Assembly (NCBI GenBank): GCA_009761415.1
Contig: QUOL01000019.1
Span: forward strand, 372,001 to 436,000
Reading direction: 5' to 3'
From: Sarcomyxa edulis
Lineage: Eukaryota > Basidiomycota > Agaricomycetes > Agaricales > Mycenaceae
DNA length: 64,000 nt
This document shows positions 35,722 through 48,522 of the stretch, piece by piece. The notes under the pieces are model-generated. The model was given only the letters and a program-made list of their open reading frames with translations, was not told where the DNA came from and ran no database searches. Positions within the stretch are counted from its first letter, which is position 1. Every line of letters starts with the position of its first letter. Made by a program: the position numbers and the translations under genes.

Positions 35722-36677
35722 GGAATACTAGAAATGGGGTCAAGACGGTGAACGGAACGGTTCAGAGCATCGTCTTCCTTATAAGCTACAGGCTAAAGCA
35801 TGACGCTTGGCTGATTAGACCTAGTGCGTACTTATCGAATGATCAAATCGATGAACCGATACGAGTTTGGGCTGCATGGCATGGCAACAAGTCAAGGCGG
35901 CCTAAGGCACAATAGTGGTCGTCAGTACAGCGATATTCGAAAACTTCATCGCAATAGATCGCAAAATCAGAGTCTTGAAGATACTCAGAAGCGACAAAAA
36001 GCCGCAGTGCAGATCGTAACCCGTTCTGGTAGTATAAGCGCCCGCCTCTGTTTCCAACTCCCGTAAACAGCAGCTGCATGTGCGTTTGGGCGCTAGATGA
36101 GCGCCTTTCTCACTCTCCAGTTTGATCCCCGACGTTCCCGATCTACTTTTGGCTGTAATTTGAACTTTCGAGAATATTGGTCGAATTTCAAATTTCTTTG
36201 CAGCCAAGACGTCGAACAGGGTCGAATACACCCAGGCCCAAACTCGTTTGCACCGACATGCATGCGACGCGTTTGCTCGTTCGCGATCGTAGAGCCCTAT
36301 ATGAGCGTTATAGGTGTCTTTGCGAGTTCTGAACGGTGATTTTCGTCGCGATCATGGTACAGTAAATACAGTCAGGGCCAGAAAGAAGCAGCTTGATATA
36401 ATGAAAACAATATGGGGTTTCATTGTAGGCTTCGAATCGTGTGCGTTCCTCCGAACCCCGGAGACTTCAATCGACTCGACATTGCAAATGACCTGGCTCC
36501 AATCAGGTATTTGGGGTTCATTCTCTTGTTATAATTATCCGGGTCTCAGCATAAGGCCCGCCTCCCTTGCAGTCGTACTTATACCGATAGAGGTGTTACT
36601 GTCCTGCATTCCTATTGTACTGAAGCACCCTCACCAACGAATATTGTCTCTCTTTTTCTAATACCTCTTCGTCTCCA
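35722..36677. other. Intergenic, 956 bases
   Basis: Divergent promoter region between the NmrA gene and the next membrane protein. No supported gene, repeat or TATA box was recognised. Confidence 0.4.
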
Positions 36678-38293
36678 ATGTCTGGAATGACTACTGTGAA
36701 CTGGATCGCGGCGGAGGCCGTGGCCGGTGGAGATAATGCAACAACGTCCATTATCGCGACGGCGTTGGGATTGATACATGTTTTACAAGTATACACGTCG
36801 TGCATGGTCCGTTATTCATCGTATACACGCTAATTCGAAAATTCATCTAACCCTTTTCAGATGACGCTTGCAGTCTGGGATTGGCTTGCGTGCTTGACAA
36901 GTACATTTTTCGCGATTCTATGTCTGATGTGATACTCAACGCGTTTTCCTGATAGTCGAATGGAGTAGAATTTGGCGTCGCGAGTGGTCACTCATCAAAG
37001 TTCTATACATTTGGACTCGATACTATGGCTTACTCACCTTCGCCATCAACCTGTGGCTTTTCAACGGAAATTTTACAACTGATCAATGTAAAGTGTTGTG
37101 CGTGTTATGCCTGAATATATCTTCGGTGCATCGGTTCACATTGATACTAGGCATTATCTCATCGCGGGCATGTGCATGTGGGTCACCCTTGGATCAGGTC
37201 AGCCATCTTTTTTTCTTATATCGTGCGCACGAGCTGAATCTTCTTCCCGATTCTTAGAGATGATTCTCGCCATTCGTACATACGCTTTCTTGGGAAAGAA
37301 ATTATGGCTCGGAATAGTACTTGGAGGCATGATACTCGTCGAAGTCGGATATCTTCTCTATGTCTCCATTGCGGGAGTATACCAGATCGGTATCTTGGTA
37401 GGCGACAAAGGCCCATGCACCGCTAGCGATGCTCCTGGCAAACACGTAGTCAGCGGATACTGGCTGGCCCCCGTCGCATTCGATCTCATATGCACTTTCC
37501 TTACCTTGTATAAGGTAAGCGTATTTTCCGACGAGACTGATCATGTTACTCACATTTGTTCAATCAGGCTATTAGTCTTCAACGCATCGGTGTAAAATCT
37601 CATTTGGTGACCATCTTCCTCAGGGAAGGTGTATTGTACTTCCTGGTTAGTCGATAAGTTCTTCTGTGCCGGACTTTTGCTCACTCATGTTGCCACACAG
37701 GCCGTTTCCGCTGTCAATGTCATCAATGTAAGTCTGTTCAGCTCGTAGCCCCGGCCTGACGTCTAAGCTCATGTGTGTACAGGCCGCATTCATGTTCCAA
37801 AGGTACTTGATGATATTTTATCTCCACGCGTTACTAATTCTAACCACTCCACAACACGCGCAGTAACCAGAATATCCAGAATATCAACGGCAAGCTCGTT
37901 TCCTGTTATCTGCGATAGTCTGCTTGCTGACGACTCCTGCGTTTAGCTTTCCTCGCTATCATTCTATCACAGGTCCTTTGCTGCCGTCTAGTCCTCAATC
38001 TTCGGGCTCCAGATCAGCAATCGTCGCACAATGAATCTACTGTATCTGCCAATAACCCTACATTCGCTGCTAGGTCCGCCCGTTCTAATGCAGGATTCAA
38101 CATCCCTTTGAACAGTCTTCGAAGCAACAACTATGCCGATGAGGCCTTCGGAGGAGTCAAAGTCCAGGTAATAGTTTCATCATCACCAGGTCGTTCCCCA
38201 TTTCTCAACCGTCTTATTCTTGCTCTACTCTCTTTGGCAATCTAGGTCGACGTGCAGAGAGATTTGGAGAGCGACTTGGACCAGAAAACATAA
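36678..38293 (+). CDS. DUF6533-like multi-helix membrane protein
   Basis: Several short exons assemble into a membrane protein of about 360 residues. The N-terminal DUF6533-like block reads VWDWLACLT|SIEWSRIWRREWS, then LIKVLYIWTRYYGLLTFAIN, the family's DxL ... E ... RY pattern. Further helices are GIVLGGMILVEVGYLLYVSI, YWLAPVAFDLICTFLTLYK, VLYFLAVSAVNVINAAFMFQ and a last one near 37930 (FLAIILSQVLCCRLVLNLR). A hydrophilic tail with DVQRDLESDLDQKT ends the protein. It resembles seven-transmembrane receptors by topology, but no ligand or G-protein motif is seen. It is one of three multi-helix proteins of related agaric families in the window; splice sites in the middle are approximate. Confidence 0.65.
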
Positions 38294-38666
38294 TCTGCCA
38301 CCGTCGCCAAACATTCGGTGTTGCGATTATCTTATCATCTGGAATATCTGATCTTCGCGGAATGATACCTGATAGTCTTTTTCTCTAGAGGGAGTTACAA
38401 GTGGTATGCATATTTATTGTAACGTATGGCATTTATGCACAAAAACAATCTTAATATGAGGTGTGCGTCCAGTTTCGAAGATCTTCCTCAATCTCGTGAA
38501 TCGAGTTGTTTCGCTTGTAATAATTATTCAATCAGCGCCACTGGAGGCGGATAGGAAACCATGGAGGTAGTTATTGTGCTACCAGTATCCTGCGGATCCG
38601 CATCAGTAAGATCCTAAACTGAACGGTGTCAGTCTTTTACCCTGTACTTTTGGAACACGCCTGATT
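38294..38666. other. Convergent intergenic region
   Basis: 373 bases between the 3' ends of two membrane-protein genes. No feature seen. Confidence 0.4.
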
Positions 38667-40193
38667 CTATGTCCACCTTGAACCCATTGGTCGTCTTTGA
38701 TCCAAACCCAATGGACTTCCGATTCTTTGAGACGGCGTAATCCAGGCCGATGGTGTTGTCTGCCGTACGAAGATGCTGCCTAAAGTTGAGGCTATCATGA
38801 CCGTCAACAAAGCACCGAGCGTCAATAAAGCACCGCTGGCCGGGTTGTTTGGCCGAGACGACTTACTTGGCCAGCAGAGCATTAGTATAAATACGCCCCA
38901 AAGAAAAATGTGTAGCCTTGCAGTACGGTTTAGCGGAACCAGACGCGAAAACTTCGATAGCTGGAGACTCACCAAAAAGATAAATTTGTTATGACCCGCG
39001 ATATACTGGAACTTCAGAGCTAAATGATGGGGAACAATGATACTAGTGCTACGATCGAACGCACAGATATTAGAGAGACAGCGGCAAACACGCTGATAAA
39101 AAACCAATCAGGGCACAGATGAGATAATATTGTCAACGGTAACAACGAACCTAGTGACGGCGCTGGTGGCCACAACGATCTGGGTGACACGGGCAATGAG
39201 AGACTCGGATCTGATATATGCAATCGATGTCAGAATAACAGTTCAGCGCTCATGATTAGAAACTAGGTTCATACCCTGGAAATCCATTTCTCTCGCGACG
39301 TAGATAAGAGCATAATATACCTGCAATTGCAAGATCGACTGGGAGGAACATTGCATTAGTTGTCAGTCTACAAAGCGCTGGAAGAGATTTGGCACCAGCT
39401 GTATTGATTGAAAAAAGGCTGGCGGATTCCGGGGCGAAAGAGCCGAGTAATGTAAGAGATCTGACAACAGAGAGTCTCTCTGACATAAAGATTTCTAAAC
39501 CGAGTGTAGCAAAGCTCCCTATGACCAAGCTTCCGACCAAGGGTATATTTTTTGAACTGAGGACCCAAACTCTTCATATGAAGTAGAATTGAGTTCTGAG
39601 TCGCACGTGTAATTCTTGTCGGTACTCACCGATAAATGAAGAAAGATTGGCAAGTAAAGGTCGCGATTCCGTTGATCGCACAGTTGAGATCGAACGCTAA
39701 GGTTGGACGGAGTTCTGAGACCTCGCTGCCCCAACTTGTAATCAAGTAGAAGTATGTTGCGTGCACAATGAGCACCAGGTGAGAGAAATCCAATAGCCTA
39801 CCAAAGTTTACGTATGAGTGCATGAGACGGGCAGACAACGAGACAAAACATACCAAACAACTGCGACCTGATGATGAATACAGATCAATTATGACGAAAC
39901 GGACGAGGAAAGCATCTAAGGCTTGCCATGAATTTCAACGTCCGGCGATCGCTGGGATATGTTTCATAGTAATAGTATGCTTGCACAGTGAGCACACCTT
40001 GAAGGCTGCTCAACGAGTCTCAGAGTGGACAATTGCCCAATTGCACAATCGAATTCCTCAGAAGAAAACTCACAATACAGCAAGTAACACTGCCAGTGGG
40101 CGTCAAGCGTGAGTAGCCAAACTAAAAAGGATAATCAAGAATCCACGTACAGCCAACAAATATTGCTCCCAATGTGGAATCGACTTGAGCCAT
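38667..40193 (-). CDS. DUF6534-like seven-helix membrane protein, second copy
   Basis: Spliced from the ATG at 40193: MAQVDSTLGAIFVG, a classic start for this family. A following exon carries VQAYYYYETYPSDRRTLKFM. Later exons hold SHLVLIVHATYFYLITSWGS, DLNCAINGIATFTCQSFFIYR, LVIGSFATLGLEIFMSERLS, VDLAIAGILCSYLRRERNG and a final hydrophobic exon. The C-terminal DUF6534 part (AIAGILCSYLRRER) is recognisable. The end at 38667 is approximate, because the last exon could be read in other ways. Same family as the gene at 22411 and on the opposite strand. The function is unknown; receptor-like by topology only. Confidence 0.55.
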
Positions 40194-41045
40194 TAGGGAA
40201 AGTGGTGGGAGCGTACTGATCTCTTTCCGACAAATCGCATGGCTCTTATACCCCACAGCAGCTGCTGTCAGTTTCAGCAATGGTCATGATTCATGCAAAG
40301 CGAGGGAAAAGTTTGTTGGACAAAGGCCTGCATCATCAGTATCCGACGTTCAATACTCCCACTTCCCAGCTATTACTTGTAGTACACCAAACGGTGGTAC
40401 TAGGCATAGCAGCTGATACTTGAGGTACAACAGCTTCAAGATCTCCGAAGCATGAAGCGCTTCGAGTGAGGTGCAATTTGGGCGTCTATCCGATTTCGGT
40501 GCCTACTGAACATAAAAATAGACTGAAAAAAGCAAATATATAGGATACCAGCATATATGTGAACTACTGGACTTCCAGAATCCAGTATTGCCTGTCGCAT
40601 GGTTGGCCCATGCCATTGGAGCAGTCAGTATATATACCGGCCAAGCCAAGGCGCAGTAAGTAAGAGAAAATCCTCACCTAGGATTCTTCGGAATATCCGA
40701 TGTCGCCTCGAGACCGGATCTATTGACGATGAGAGGAGAGATCTTGTGCTACTAGACCCCAGGCACAAGATAGAGAATGCTATAGATGAGTCTCATGGGA
40801 TACGTCTTATGCGAGACTATATAGCTTGTGCAATCGACTAATTTTCGGGCGCGCAGCAGCTGTCTCTGCGCTAGATGATGAAATGGCCTGAAGAACTCGT
40901 GTAATTTAGCCTATTCCAATCCTGAGATAGTATACACAGTTTCGTACAAAGCAACTGATACGTCAGGGTGGTTCGTAGAAATTTCCAACGCTACAGGTTG
41001 GAATATGAGTACAATAAAATACGCAGAAGAATAACCCCAAACATA
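40194..41045. other. Intergenic, about 850 bases
   Basis: An 80-codon plus-strand frame at 40599-40841 has no family features. I see no supported gene. Confidence 0.35.
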
Positions 41046-41496
41046 CTAGTCATCGTCGTATCTGAGAACGGGACCTTTACTGGTAGTGATTTTATGCTGA
41101 GAAACATCGCTCAACGATATCAGGCTCTCCGTGTATCTTGGCTGGAAGTGGGAGTGAGAGCTTCGAGTAAGAGCAATCCATGTGGCTCTTGTCGAGATGT
41201 ATATTGGATCCTCGAGCGCCCGGATAGAAAATATGTCGCATCTGTCATGCATGACATCGTAAAAGACGACTCAAGTAAAAAAGAACAGGTGCTTACGGCT
41301 CCAATTTTTCTGTGACCCATATCTCGGAACGCCTAGTAGCAAGAGCTAAAAGCCTGCTACGAAAGCTAGCTGGACGTCTTTGTCTGAACTTCGTCACAAA
41401 TGGCGACATTCTTCCCATGGCATGCGTCACTATCGGTATCGGGGCGGCCAGGACTGAAGTTGCGAAAAGCGTCAAGACGAGGAAAGAAAGTCGCAT
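41046..41496 (-). CDS. Small secreted protein
   Basis: Two exons joined by a gtaagc...gacag intron give about 133 residues. The N-terminus MRLSFLVLTLFATSVLA is a clear signal peptide, with cleavage likely after Ala, leaving API. The mature part has basic FRQRRPASFRSRLL and then, across the intron, WVTEKLEP|CDIFSIRALEDPIY, ISTRATWIALTRSS and YTESLISLSDVSQHK. Few Cys, so not a typical effector. It looks like one of the lineage-specific secreted proteins common in agarics. The function is unknown. Confidence 0.6.
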
Positions 41497-41968
41497 ACTC
41501 GATGCAAGTCAGTCCTCAGTCAATGGTAGAGTTTTGGGAGGTCGCTCGAGCGCCTACAGCGACAGAATCGTCATACACGAGCTTCAGAGGTTGAACAAAG
41601 CAAGCCTCAACGTAAACATCTCCGTGAAGATCGCGTGAAGTGTGCAACTCACTTTTCTGGTGGCCTGCACTCGAGATGGTCGGAGAAAACCAATTGAGAG
41701 AAGGAGTCCTGATACTCGGGCTGTGTCCGAGCTGCCCATCAATGACCGCCAAGGATGCACCTGCTATTTACATATCAGGACTGTAACATGAAGGGAAGGG
41801 ACAAGATGTGATGCACCGCCACAGCCAACGTTGTCCCGTTCTCCGAGAAAAATCAGTATTATGATATAGCAGCTTAGCATTCCATGAGATACATATATTT
41901 GACTACAGTGTAGGTTACAACTTGAATTCTAGTGGGTGAATAAATAATCAGAGACAATAAAGACGCTT
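41497..41968. other. Intergenic, about 470 bases
   Basis: Upstream of the secreted protein and downstream of the chitinase. No supported feature. Confidence 0.4.
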
Positions 41969-43704
41969 TCAAGAACAATCTGCTTCAATGCCCATGGCAT
42001 CACTGATGGCGGTCAGCAGAATGTCCTTGAAGTCTCCAGCGGAGTTCCACATCGCAAAACCTTTCAAGCCCTGGTCGTTAATAAATTGGCCTTTGGCAGC
42101 TATGGGAAGAGATTGAGCCTCCAAAAAAATTGAGAAGGGATGTCTACATACCAAAGGAAGTAGCGTCATCGTAGGATACCATGACCTCTGACTTAGAATT
42201 GTACACGAACGGCTACGAGAAGACAACATGAGCATGAACAATAACTTGGAGCCAAATTGAACCTACTGTCTGGCTGCACTCGTCGTATGTATATGTGACA
42301 TTGGTCGTGGCGGTACCGTTGTCGTTCAAGAATCCTCCATCGACCAAGCCCCAGAAGTTGAATATACCCCCGACGCCCACAGGATTACCGCACTGATCGA
42401 CTCCTGCAGCACCATCCCAGGCATCTCCGCTGGGCTGTTTAGAGTTGTCAAAGGTGGGATTCATTGCCAAAACGTCCGTATCGGAGGTATTGAATGCTAC
42501 CGAAGAGCTGACCGAGAAGCTGTGACCGTAAGAAGCTACGCCGAGTGCAATCTGATTGGCAGGGAACTTGGCCGAAGTCCAAGCGTTCACGGCTGATACG
42601 GACGATCCATCATGGATGGCAGAACAGCTGTCGTTGAGAGGGGAGTTTGGTCCGACCGTTGAGGAGAAGGATCCGAAGATATCATAGTCCATGATTTCTA
42701 CATGAGTACAGAAGGAATGAGATAATTGTTGACAAGGAGAGGTATCTTTGCGTACCGATATAATCGAGGCTCTTAGCGAACGCTGAGACATCGGTCATTG
42801 GACTGCCATCGGTACCAGCGAAAGGAGTGATACCGACTGCGGCCGATAGAACCAGATTTGCCCCAATAGGATCTTGACGAAGTAACTGCAAGAACGACAA
42901 GAAGTTGCTCGAGTCATTCGGAGAAATGACGTTACAGCCAACGCCCTGAGTTCAAGAAGTTCCTCAATTAAATAAGTCTCAATAAAAATCTCATAAAATC
43001 ACACCTGACGCCCAGGATATTCCCAGCTGGATGAATAATTGTTAAGAAAGGTCAACTCAATAACAGGAAGGAAAGATCTTACTCAAAGTCAATGCCGTCC
43101 AGCTTGTATTTAGTAGCTAGGCCGACGACAGCCTTCACAAAGAGGGCCCTGTTCGCTGCGGTGGACACGGCAGTCGAGTAATATTGCGATCCTGTCCAAC
43201 CACCTATCGAGAGCAATGCTTTTACTCCCTACATCACAGACTTAGAATCATCTCAATGAGCGGTCCAAAAGAGATAGTAAACGTACGTTCTCTTGCGCAG
43301 CGCTCACAAATCCAGGGAGTGCAGCCTCACTCGTAGAGTCGAGGGAAATAGTAGATACATCAGCGGTAGTCGTTCTACGGAGGGAAAGATCAATCAAAAT
43401 CAAGTTGCAGATGTAGGAAAATTGACACAACGAACGCAAATGCAAATGTCATAGAGTTGTATTTAGACCAGGTGACATTGTCTGTGGTATATTCAGAGCC
43501 TAGCCATCCAGGGAACCACGCAGATGCGAGAACATCGTCAGAAGAAGAATTGCTACCAGAGCTAGAGGCAGCGCTTGCGCTGCCACTTTGAGTTGAAGTG
43601 GGAGTAGACGCAATATTCGTAGGAGGAATAAGTCCACAAGTGGGAGCTGTAGATACAAATGGAAGCATCAAGATCAGTGCAAGAGGAAGCATGTTGGGTA
43701 TCAT
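41969..43704 (-). CDS. Secreted GH18 chitinase
   Basis: Glycoside hydrolase family 18 enzyme that cleaves beta-1,4-N-acetylglucosamine chains, probably in wall remodelling or nutrition. The signal peptide MIPNMLPLALILMLPFVSTA is followed by a Ser/Thr-rich linker. The TIM barrel starts at SAWFPGWLGSEYTTDN; LLSIGGWTGS is the conserved SxGG strand; the catalytic DGIDFDWEYPG is split by an intron inside the second Asp codon group; MDYDIFGSFS supplies the Met-x-Tyr-Asp pair; and the C-terminus has AAKGQFINDQGLKGFAMWN. About ten introns. All catalytic Asp and Glu residues are present, so it is probably active. No chitin-binding module is seen. Length about 410 residues. Confidence 0.93.
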
Positions 43705-45249
43705 CGTGATAAAATGACAAGTTGGGGGAATTTAGATAGGGAAACGAGAGACATGCTGCCCCTTTATGTATCCTGAACAACGCGGAAGGCGTCTGTTTGT
43801 TGTCATCCACTTCCATGGCCATGAACATGGACACGAGCCGTTTCAAAGGATTAGATTGGCGGTCCGCGAGCAACACGCGGATTAGGCTTGCCCGACGGCA
43901 TCCGAGCTCTAAGGAGCAAGTGTTGTCCCATTGTCCAGCTCCCATCACTACGTTCGTAGCTAGGGCGCCAATAATCCATTGGTATGTGTTGTATTTTCAT
44001 AACAATCGGAAGGCGAAGCAGTAGAGCCGAGTACGACCTACGACCTGGTGAAAGAGGAACAAAAGAACAAAGTTCGAATGAACAAAGACATGATGTTAGC
44101 ACGTGCCGATATCCCAGTTTGTACCACCTAAACTTACCGCGCGGAACAATGAGATTTTGAGTGTCCTAGCAGAGAACCACATTGAAACCTAGCCTGACCA
44201 CAAGCGATGATTATAGGCACATTGAACAATATTGCCAACGAACTAAATCACCATCCGAGTCAATGTCGATGAATGACATGGCCGTCCGAGGTGCAACTAG
44301 GAAGAAGCCACCTTGATGGGATCCATGTGTATTGACCGGAAGTTTGAAAGTGGCGTATGACCTGGCTGCGAGACAGGTTCCTCGTGAGAGGGAGAAATGA
44401 GAGAGGATGAACCGCGTACATTGCAGCGAGTGTCACTACTAGAAGCTCGAGCAAGACGTTCCATCGATCTTCACAGGGGATATTGATTGGGTGAACGCGA
44501 CCGGTCCCCACGAGCCCACTTTCAAGGCGCGTGCCCGCAGCAATAGTTATCGAGGAAGGTCAAAGAGCTGTTAGTGGAAGGCATCTCGTAAGCTGAACGT
44601 GCATTCATAATACCTCCGAAATGACCATTACTGTCAAAGTAGATAACGCGTTTCAACAATGAGTTGATTGGCACGCAAAGAGACAGTCACAAATGCACTG
44701 GGGCTGTAGTCTCGATGCGAAGCAGTCTCAACGGTGCTATGACCCACCGGGAGGAGAAGGGACGTCTGCAGGCTAGAGTTGGGGGTTATCAAAAGATTCA
44801 CAGGGTGAAGTCTAGACGATACAGTCCGCTCGCTCTGACTCTGGAGGAGGGATAATGGCGAGAAATCGAGATCAGATGACGCACTACATTAAGTACTGTT
44901 TTGTACAAGCCTGAGAGACTTCTGGGAAGACGCGAAACCCTTCCACGAGGGTCTGGACGATATGTGGGAGCGAGACTTGTCAGACGCCCAAATTGGCGTT
45001 TCCAGAGTTTCGAGAAGAAGACACAATAAAATCAGATAAAAATGTCCCTTCAGGACCGGAAGCCGCGTCTTTGTCGTAATTCGTGGCCCAGAAAGATCAG
45101 AATACTGCGAGAACCATTCGACGCAGGTACCATTGATATCACGATATACAGACATCTTCATAGATGAACATCAGCGAAGTCCAGAGAAATACATATCAAC
45201 TCATAGCAGGTATATCTTACATGGGATTGCATAACATATGCCATGACCA
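43705..45249. other. Intergenic, about 1.5 kb
   Basis: Several open frames of 60-130 codons on both strands, none with a domain or clear splice structure. No repeat or TATA element is called. This is the longest apparently empty stretch. Confidence 0.35.
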
Positions 45250-45924
45250 TCATCGAGCACTACCACCACCTCTGATCAAACCTATACGAGCAGCCAGCTG
45301 CCTCGCCTGCAACGCCTGTAACCTCTTCGATCTCGCAAATAGGATGAACAAGAAGAAGACCGCGAAGAACACATTGCATGCAACAAACTCCCAAAAGTCT
45401 GCGCGCTCTTGGGAAACAATACGCCCGCAGGATTCCCAAGCAAGGTTTTCGCCTTGTAACGGAGGTTCAGCAGAGATGTCTGCTGCGGGGCGGAACGGGG
45501 AATTCATATTGGGTCTTGGTCGAGTGGGTTCGGAGGGGTTTGTAGGAGTTGTAGATGAGGTTGCATTGGAGCAATGCATGAGACGACGATTGCCGAAAGG
45601 TTGACAAAATGGTTCATGAAGCTACTTGCAAGTGGATTGTTAGTTAATCGGAGGTAATGGTGTGAAGAGCACATACCGCATCGTCTTTACATGGTTCACA
45701 TGCACCAAAAGGTCTGCATGTCACCGCAGGTTCAGTTTGATTGTTGCTCTGGGAAGAATTCGAGTCGTGACTGGGCGACTGAGCGAAGACGAATTGGCAT
45801 AGACATGTCAGGGTTATTCTGTAGAGAAGGGGTCAGTCAAGAGTAGTGCACATTTTCTGGATAGGCCTGCGTACAGATATACTGTGGTAAGTGTGGCCAA
45901 CGTTGGCAGCCTAAACAGCAGCAT
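45250..45924 (-). CDS. Cys-rich single-pass membrane protein, unknown family
   Basis: Three exons joined by two short introns encode about 190 residues. The N-terminus MLLFRLPTLATLTTVYL continues as ITLTCLCQFVFAQSPSH and looks like a signal peptide. The luminal part has a compact Cys cluster: CRPFGACEPCKDDA|LHEPFCQPFGNRRLMHC. After a Pro-rich stretch comes WESCGRIVSQERADFWEF, one transmembrane helix (VACNVFFAVFFLFILFA) and a short basic tail. I recognise this pattern as a conserved fungal type I membrane protein but recall no function; the Cys cluster suggests a disulfide-rich ectodomain. It is divergent from SEC65, with only 99 bases between starts, so they may share a promoter. Confidence 0.65.
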
Positions 45925-46023
45925 CTGAACAGCATGAAAGTCTGAGTTTGAGGGGGGTCGGCGCGTGGGACTCCAGCAGCTTCATCCTCCTCCTAACTCC
46001 TCCAGAGACATTTTCCGCCAGCA

Positions 46024-47076
46024 ATGTCCCGCAGAACAGCTATTGTCGAGGAATTTGACGACGATACAGATCTCCCATTGCCTTCTCATCCTCTCCCGAA
46101 TACAGGTTCAAATGGTCCATTGTTGGAGGAAATCCACATATCAGACGACGAGTTCGAACCAAGAGCTGGTCCTGCGACACCTAGCTCACAGTCGCAGTTT
46201 CGTCCTACGCAGCCGTCTGATAGTGCAAAGCTGAATGCGAAGAACACTGTTACTGACATCACACCGTATAAGACGTAGGTCCCGGTTTTTTTCCAATCGC
46301 GCTGTGGATCTAAATCTATGCGGTAACATTCGAACTTCAGCTGGACATGCATATATCCTATATATATCGATGCTAAACGTCCGTATGGGACTGGCGAGCG
46401 TCGAGTCGAACGTGCAAAGAGCGTATGGTGGCCCCTCAGCAAAGATATCGCGGATGCTACAAATCGCTTGGGTCTTGGCACCCTGCACGAAGTAAATAAA
46501 TCCCACCCTCGGGACTGGGAGAATCCAGGTCGGGTACGAGTGCAGTGGAGAAAGGATGGCAGACTGATTAATCCCGCAATAAAAACCAGTGTGTTCCATC
46601 CATCAGCTGTATTCCTTTACGTCTAACGAGAGCTATCAGAGAAACAATTGCTTGAAATGATCTCATTCCAAATCCAACACCTCAAACCAGATAATGCGCC
46701 TAAACCACCCTACGTGACCTCTCCTCCCAAGGCTACAACCGCTACACCTTCATCTAAAGCCTCCGCACCGATTGCAACTCCAACTAGTAACACGAAAGGG
46801 AAGCAGCCAGCAACGACTAAATCCAAAAGTCCTGCTCCACCTCAGCCCAAACAGACAGGTGGACGTCGCCTCCCTATCCCTCCCGATCCTCTACCACCTC
46901 TTGCTAGCCGAGTGTCGCCCTATTCTCCGGCGCTTTCTACAGGAGTTTTGATAGAAACTGTCAAGGCCGGTATGAATGCCCAAGAGACTCCAGCTGCTGC
47001 AGGAGCACCTGGGGCGCCTGGAGGTTCTGGCGGAGTACAGAAAGGAAAGCGGAAAGTCATGAGAGTTAGAGGATAG
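46024..47076 (+). CDS. SEC65: Signal recognition particle subunit SRP19
   Basis: RNA-binding subunit of the signal recognition particle; it binds SRP RNA in the nucleolus and lets SRP54 join. Exon 1 is an acidic leader (FDDDTDLPLPSH). The core is restored by an intron ending ttcag before WTCIYPIYIDAKRPYG, the SRP19 motif, followed by GERRVERAKSVWWPLSK, NRLGLGTLHEVNKSHPRDWENP and RVRVQWRKDGRLINPAIK. A second intron leads to KQLLEMISFQIQHLKPDN. The C-terminus is low-complexity with a basic end (QKGKRKVMRVRG), likely another RNA contact. About 310 residues, longer than human SRP19 as usual for fungi. Confidence 0.93.
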
Positions 47077-48522
47077 ATAACGTTGTACTTTGCTCTGTAC
47101 GAACAATTTTACCCAGATTGCCCGCAATTTTGAATGAGTTTCCATTGCCTTATTCCCACGCCTCAATGACCTTTTTGGCGTTCTGATCCATCGATTTGAG
47201 TTTCTATCTCGCACTTCCACCATGTCTTTTCCCTGCTTTGATGTTTTATGTGTCCGAGGTCGTTATTCCTCCATGATCCAGCTCTCCTTCCTCGGTCTCT
47301 CGTTCCATCATTTACTTCAGGACTCGAGATCCTGACTTGATCTTGATCATCGCGTCTATACCCACGGATTTGTTACACATACTGTGCGACACGAGATGCT
47401 GTATACTTAGTCTTCAGACAAGTAATGTGTACTCTGGTGCAGAATCTCATTGGTGATCACACATAATCTCAGAGTTCGTCAGATCATGCTTGCGATCGTT
47501 GATCGAGGATAGGTGAGTACCAGAACAACGTGCCAACCGCGATTTTTCAGAAACCTTCAACGATGGAACGATGAGTTCGTTCGTGATGGTATCCGAGGTA
47601 ATCTTTCTAATCTGTCATCGATTCTCGGCTTGATTGTTTAGGTCATGGAGTAGTCCACAGAAAGGTGCGCACATTCTTTTACATGTAGTATTTTGCGTCT
47701 ACTCATAGTTTGTGCGTCCAGTCTGCGCGTGGTCAAAGTTAAGCGCCGAAGTTATGCTCCGATTGCCTCATCAAACACAATGCTCAATCGAGTCGGCGGT
47801 CCTGAGATGGCATCCCTCGAGTTTCCGAAAGTCTGACCCCACACTCCCCGGATCTTCAGGAGCTAGAATCCGAATTCCTCCCGTTGCACGTACAGAGACC
47901 TTGGAAGCAAGTAGGACTTCTTGCTTCTGAGAGGGTCCGAATTGACCAGAATAACCTTCACTGCGGAACGTTATTGTCCAGATAGCGCTATGAGGCTCTT
48001 TGGTTACGAGTCTTGGAGTTCCATGATGGTGGGTGAGACATTTCGTGACATACATGTCCTCGACAGAGTCGACACTGACTATCTCCACGTCACGTAGACT
48101 CACGAGAGAACGTCAGACAAACGAAGACATGACCGTGGCTACTCCGTGGCTATGTGACTAGCACTGGATCCTTCTCGACCTTTCCCCGACCAGTCTCCGG
48201 ATACTCCCTGGCCATCACGACCTCGTCCCTTCCTTTCCCCCGACTGAATTGAAAGTGATATCTGATATCGCCCCCTATTCACGTGCCATCGTGGTTGATC
48301 TTTGTATCAGTTGCCCTTTTGGGACAAGTGGCTGCATTTTCTCCTCTGTCCCGCCCAATTTGATCAACCAAGAGCATGACCGTTCGATGAAGCGATGATC
48401 TTTGCTTCCGGCTCTCACCCCATATTACGACCCCAGTCTTACCCCGTATCCCTTTCATCTCTACCCCCACTATCTCATCTGGCGTGTTTTCCCTTTCCCT
48501 CCGTCTCACATCCCCTATTATC
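47077..48522. other. Intergenic, about 1.45 kb
   Basis: A 110-codon minus-strand frame at 47771-48103 starts with GTG and has no recognised domain; not called. The region must hold the promoter of the esterase gene at 48523. No TATA box was recognised. Confidence 0.35.

Noticed and set aside
47771..48103. 110-codon minus-strand frame
   Set aside because: Starts with GTG, lacks any domain, and no upstream exon with ATG could be joined.
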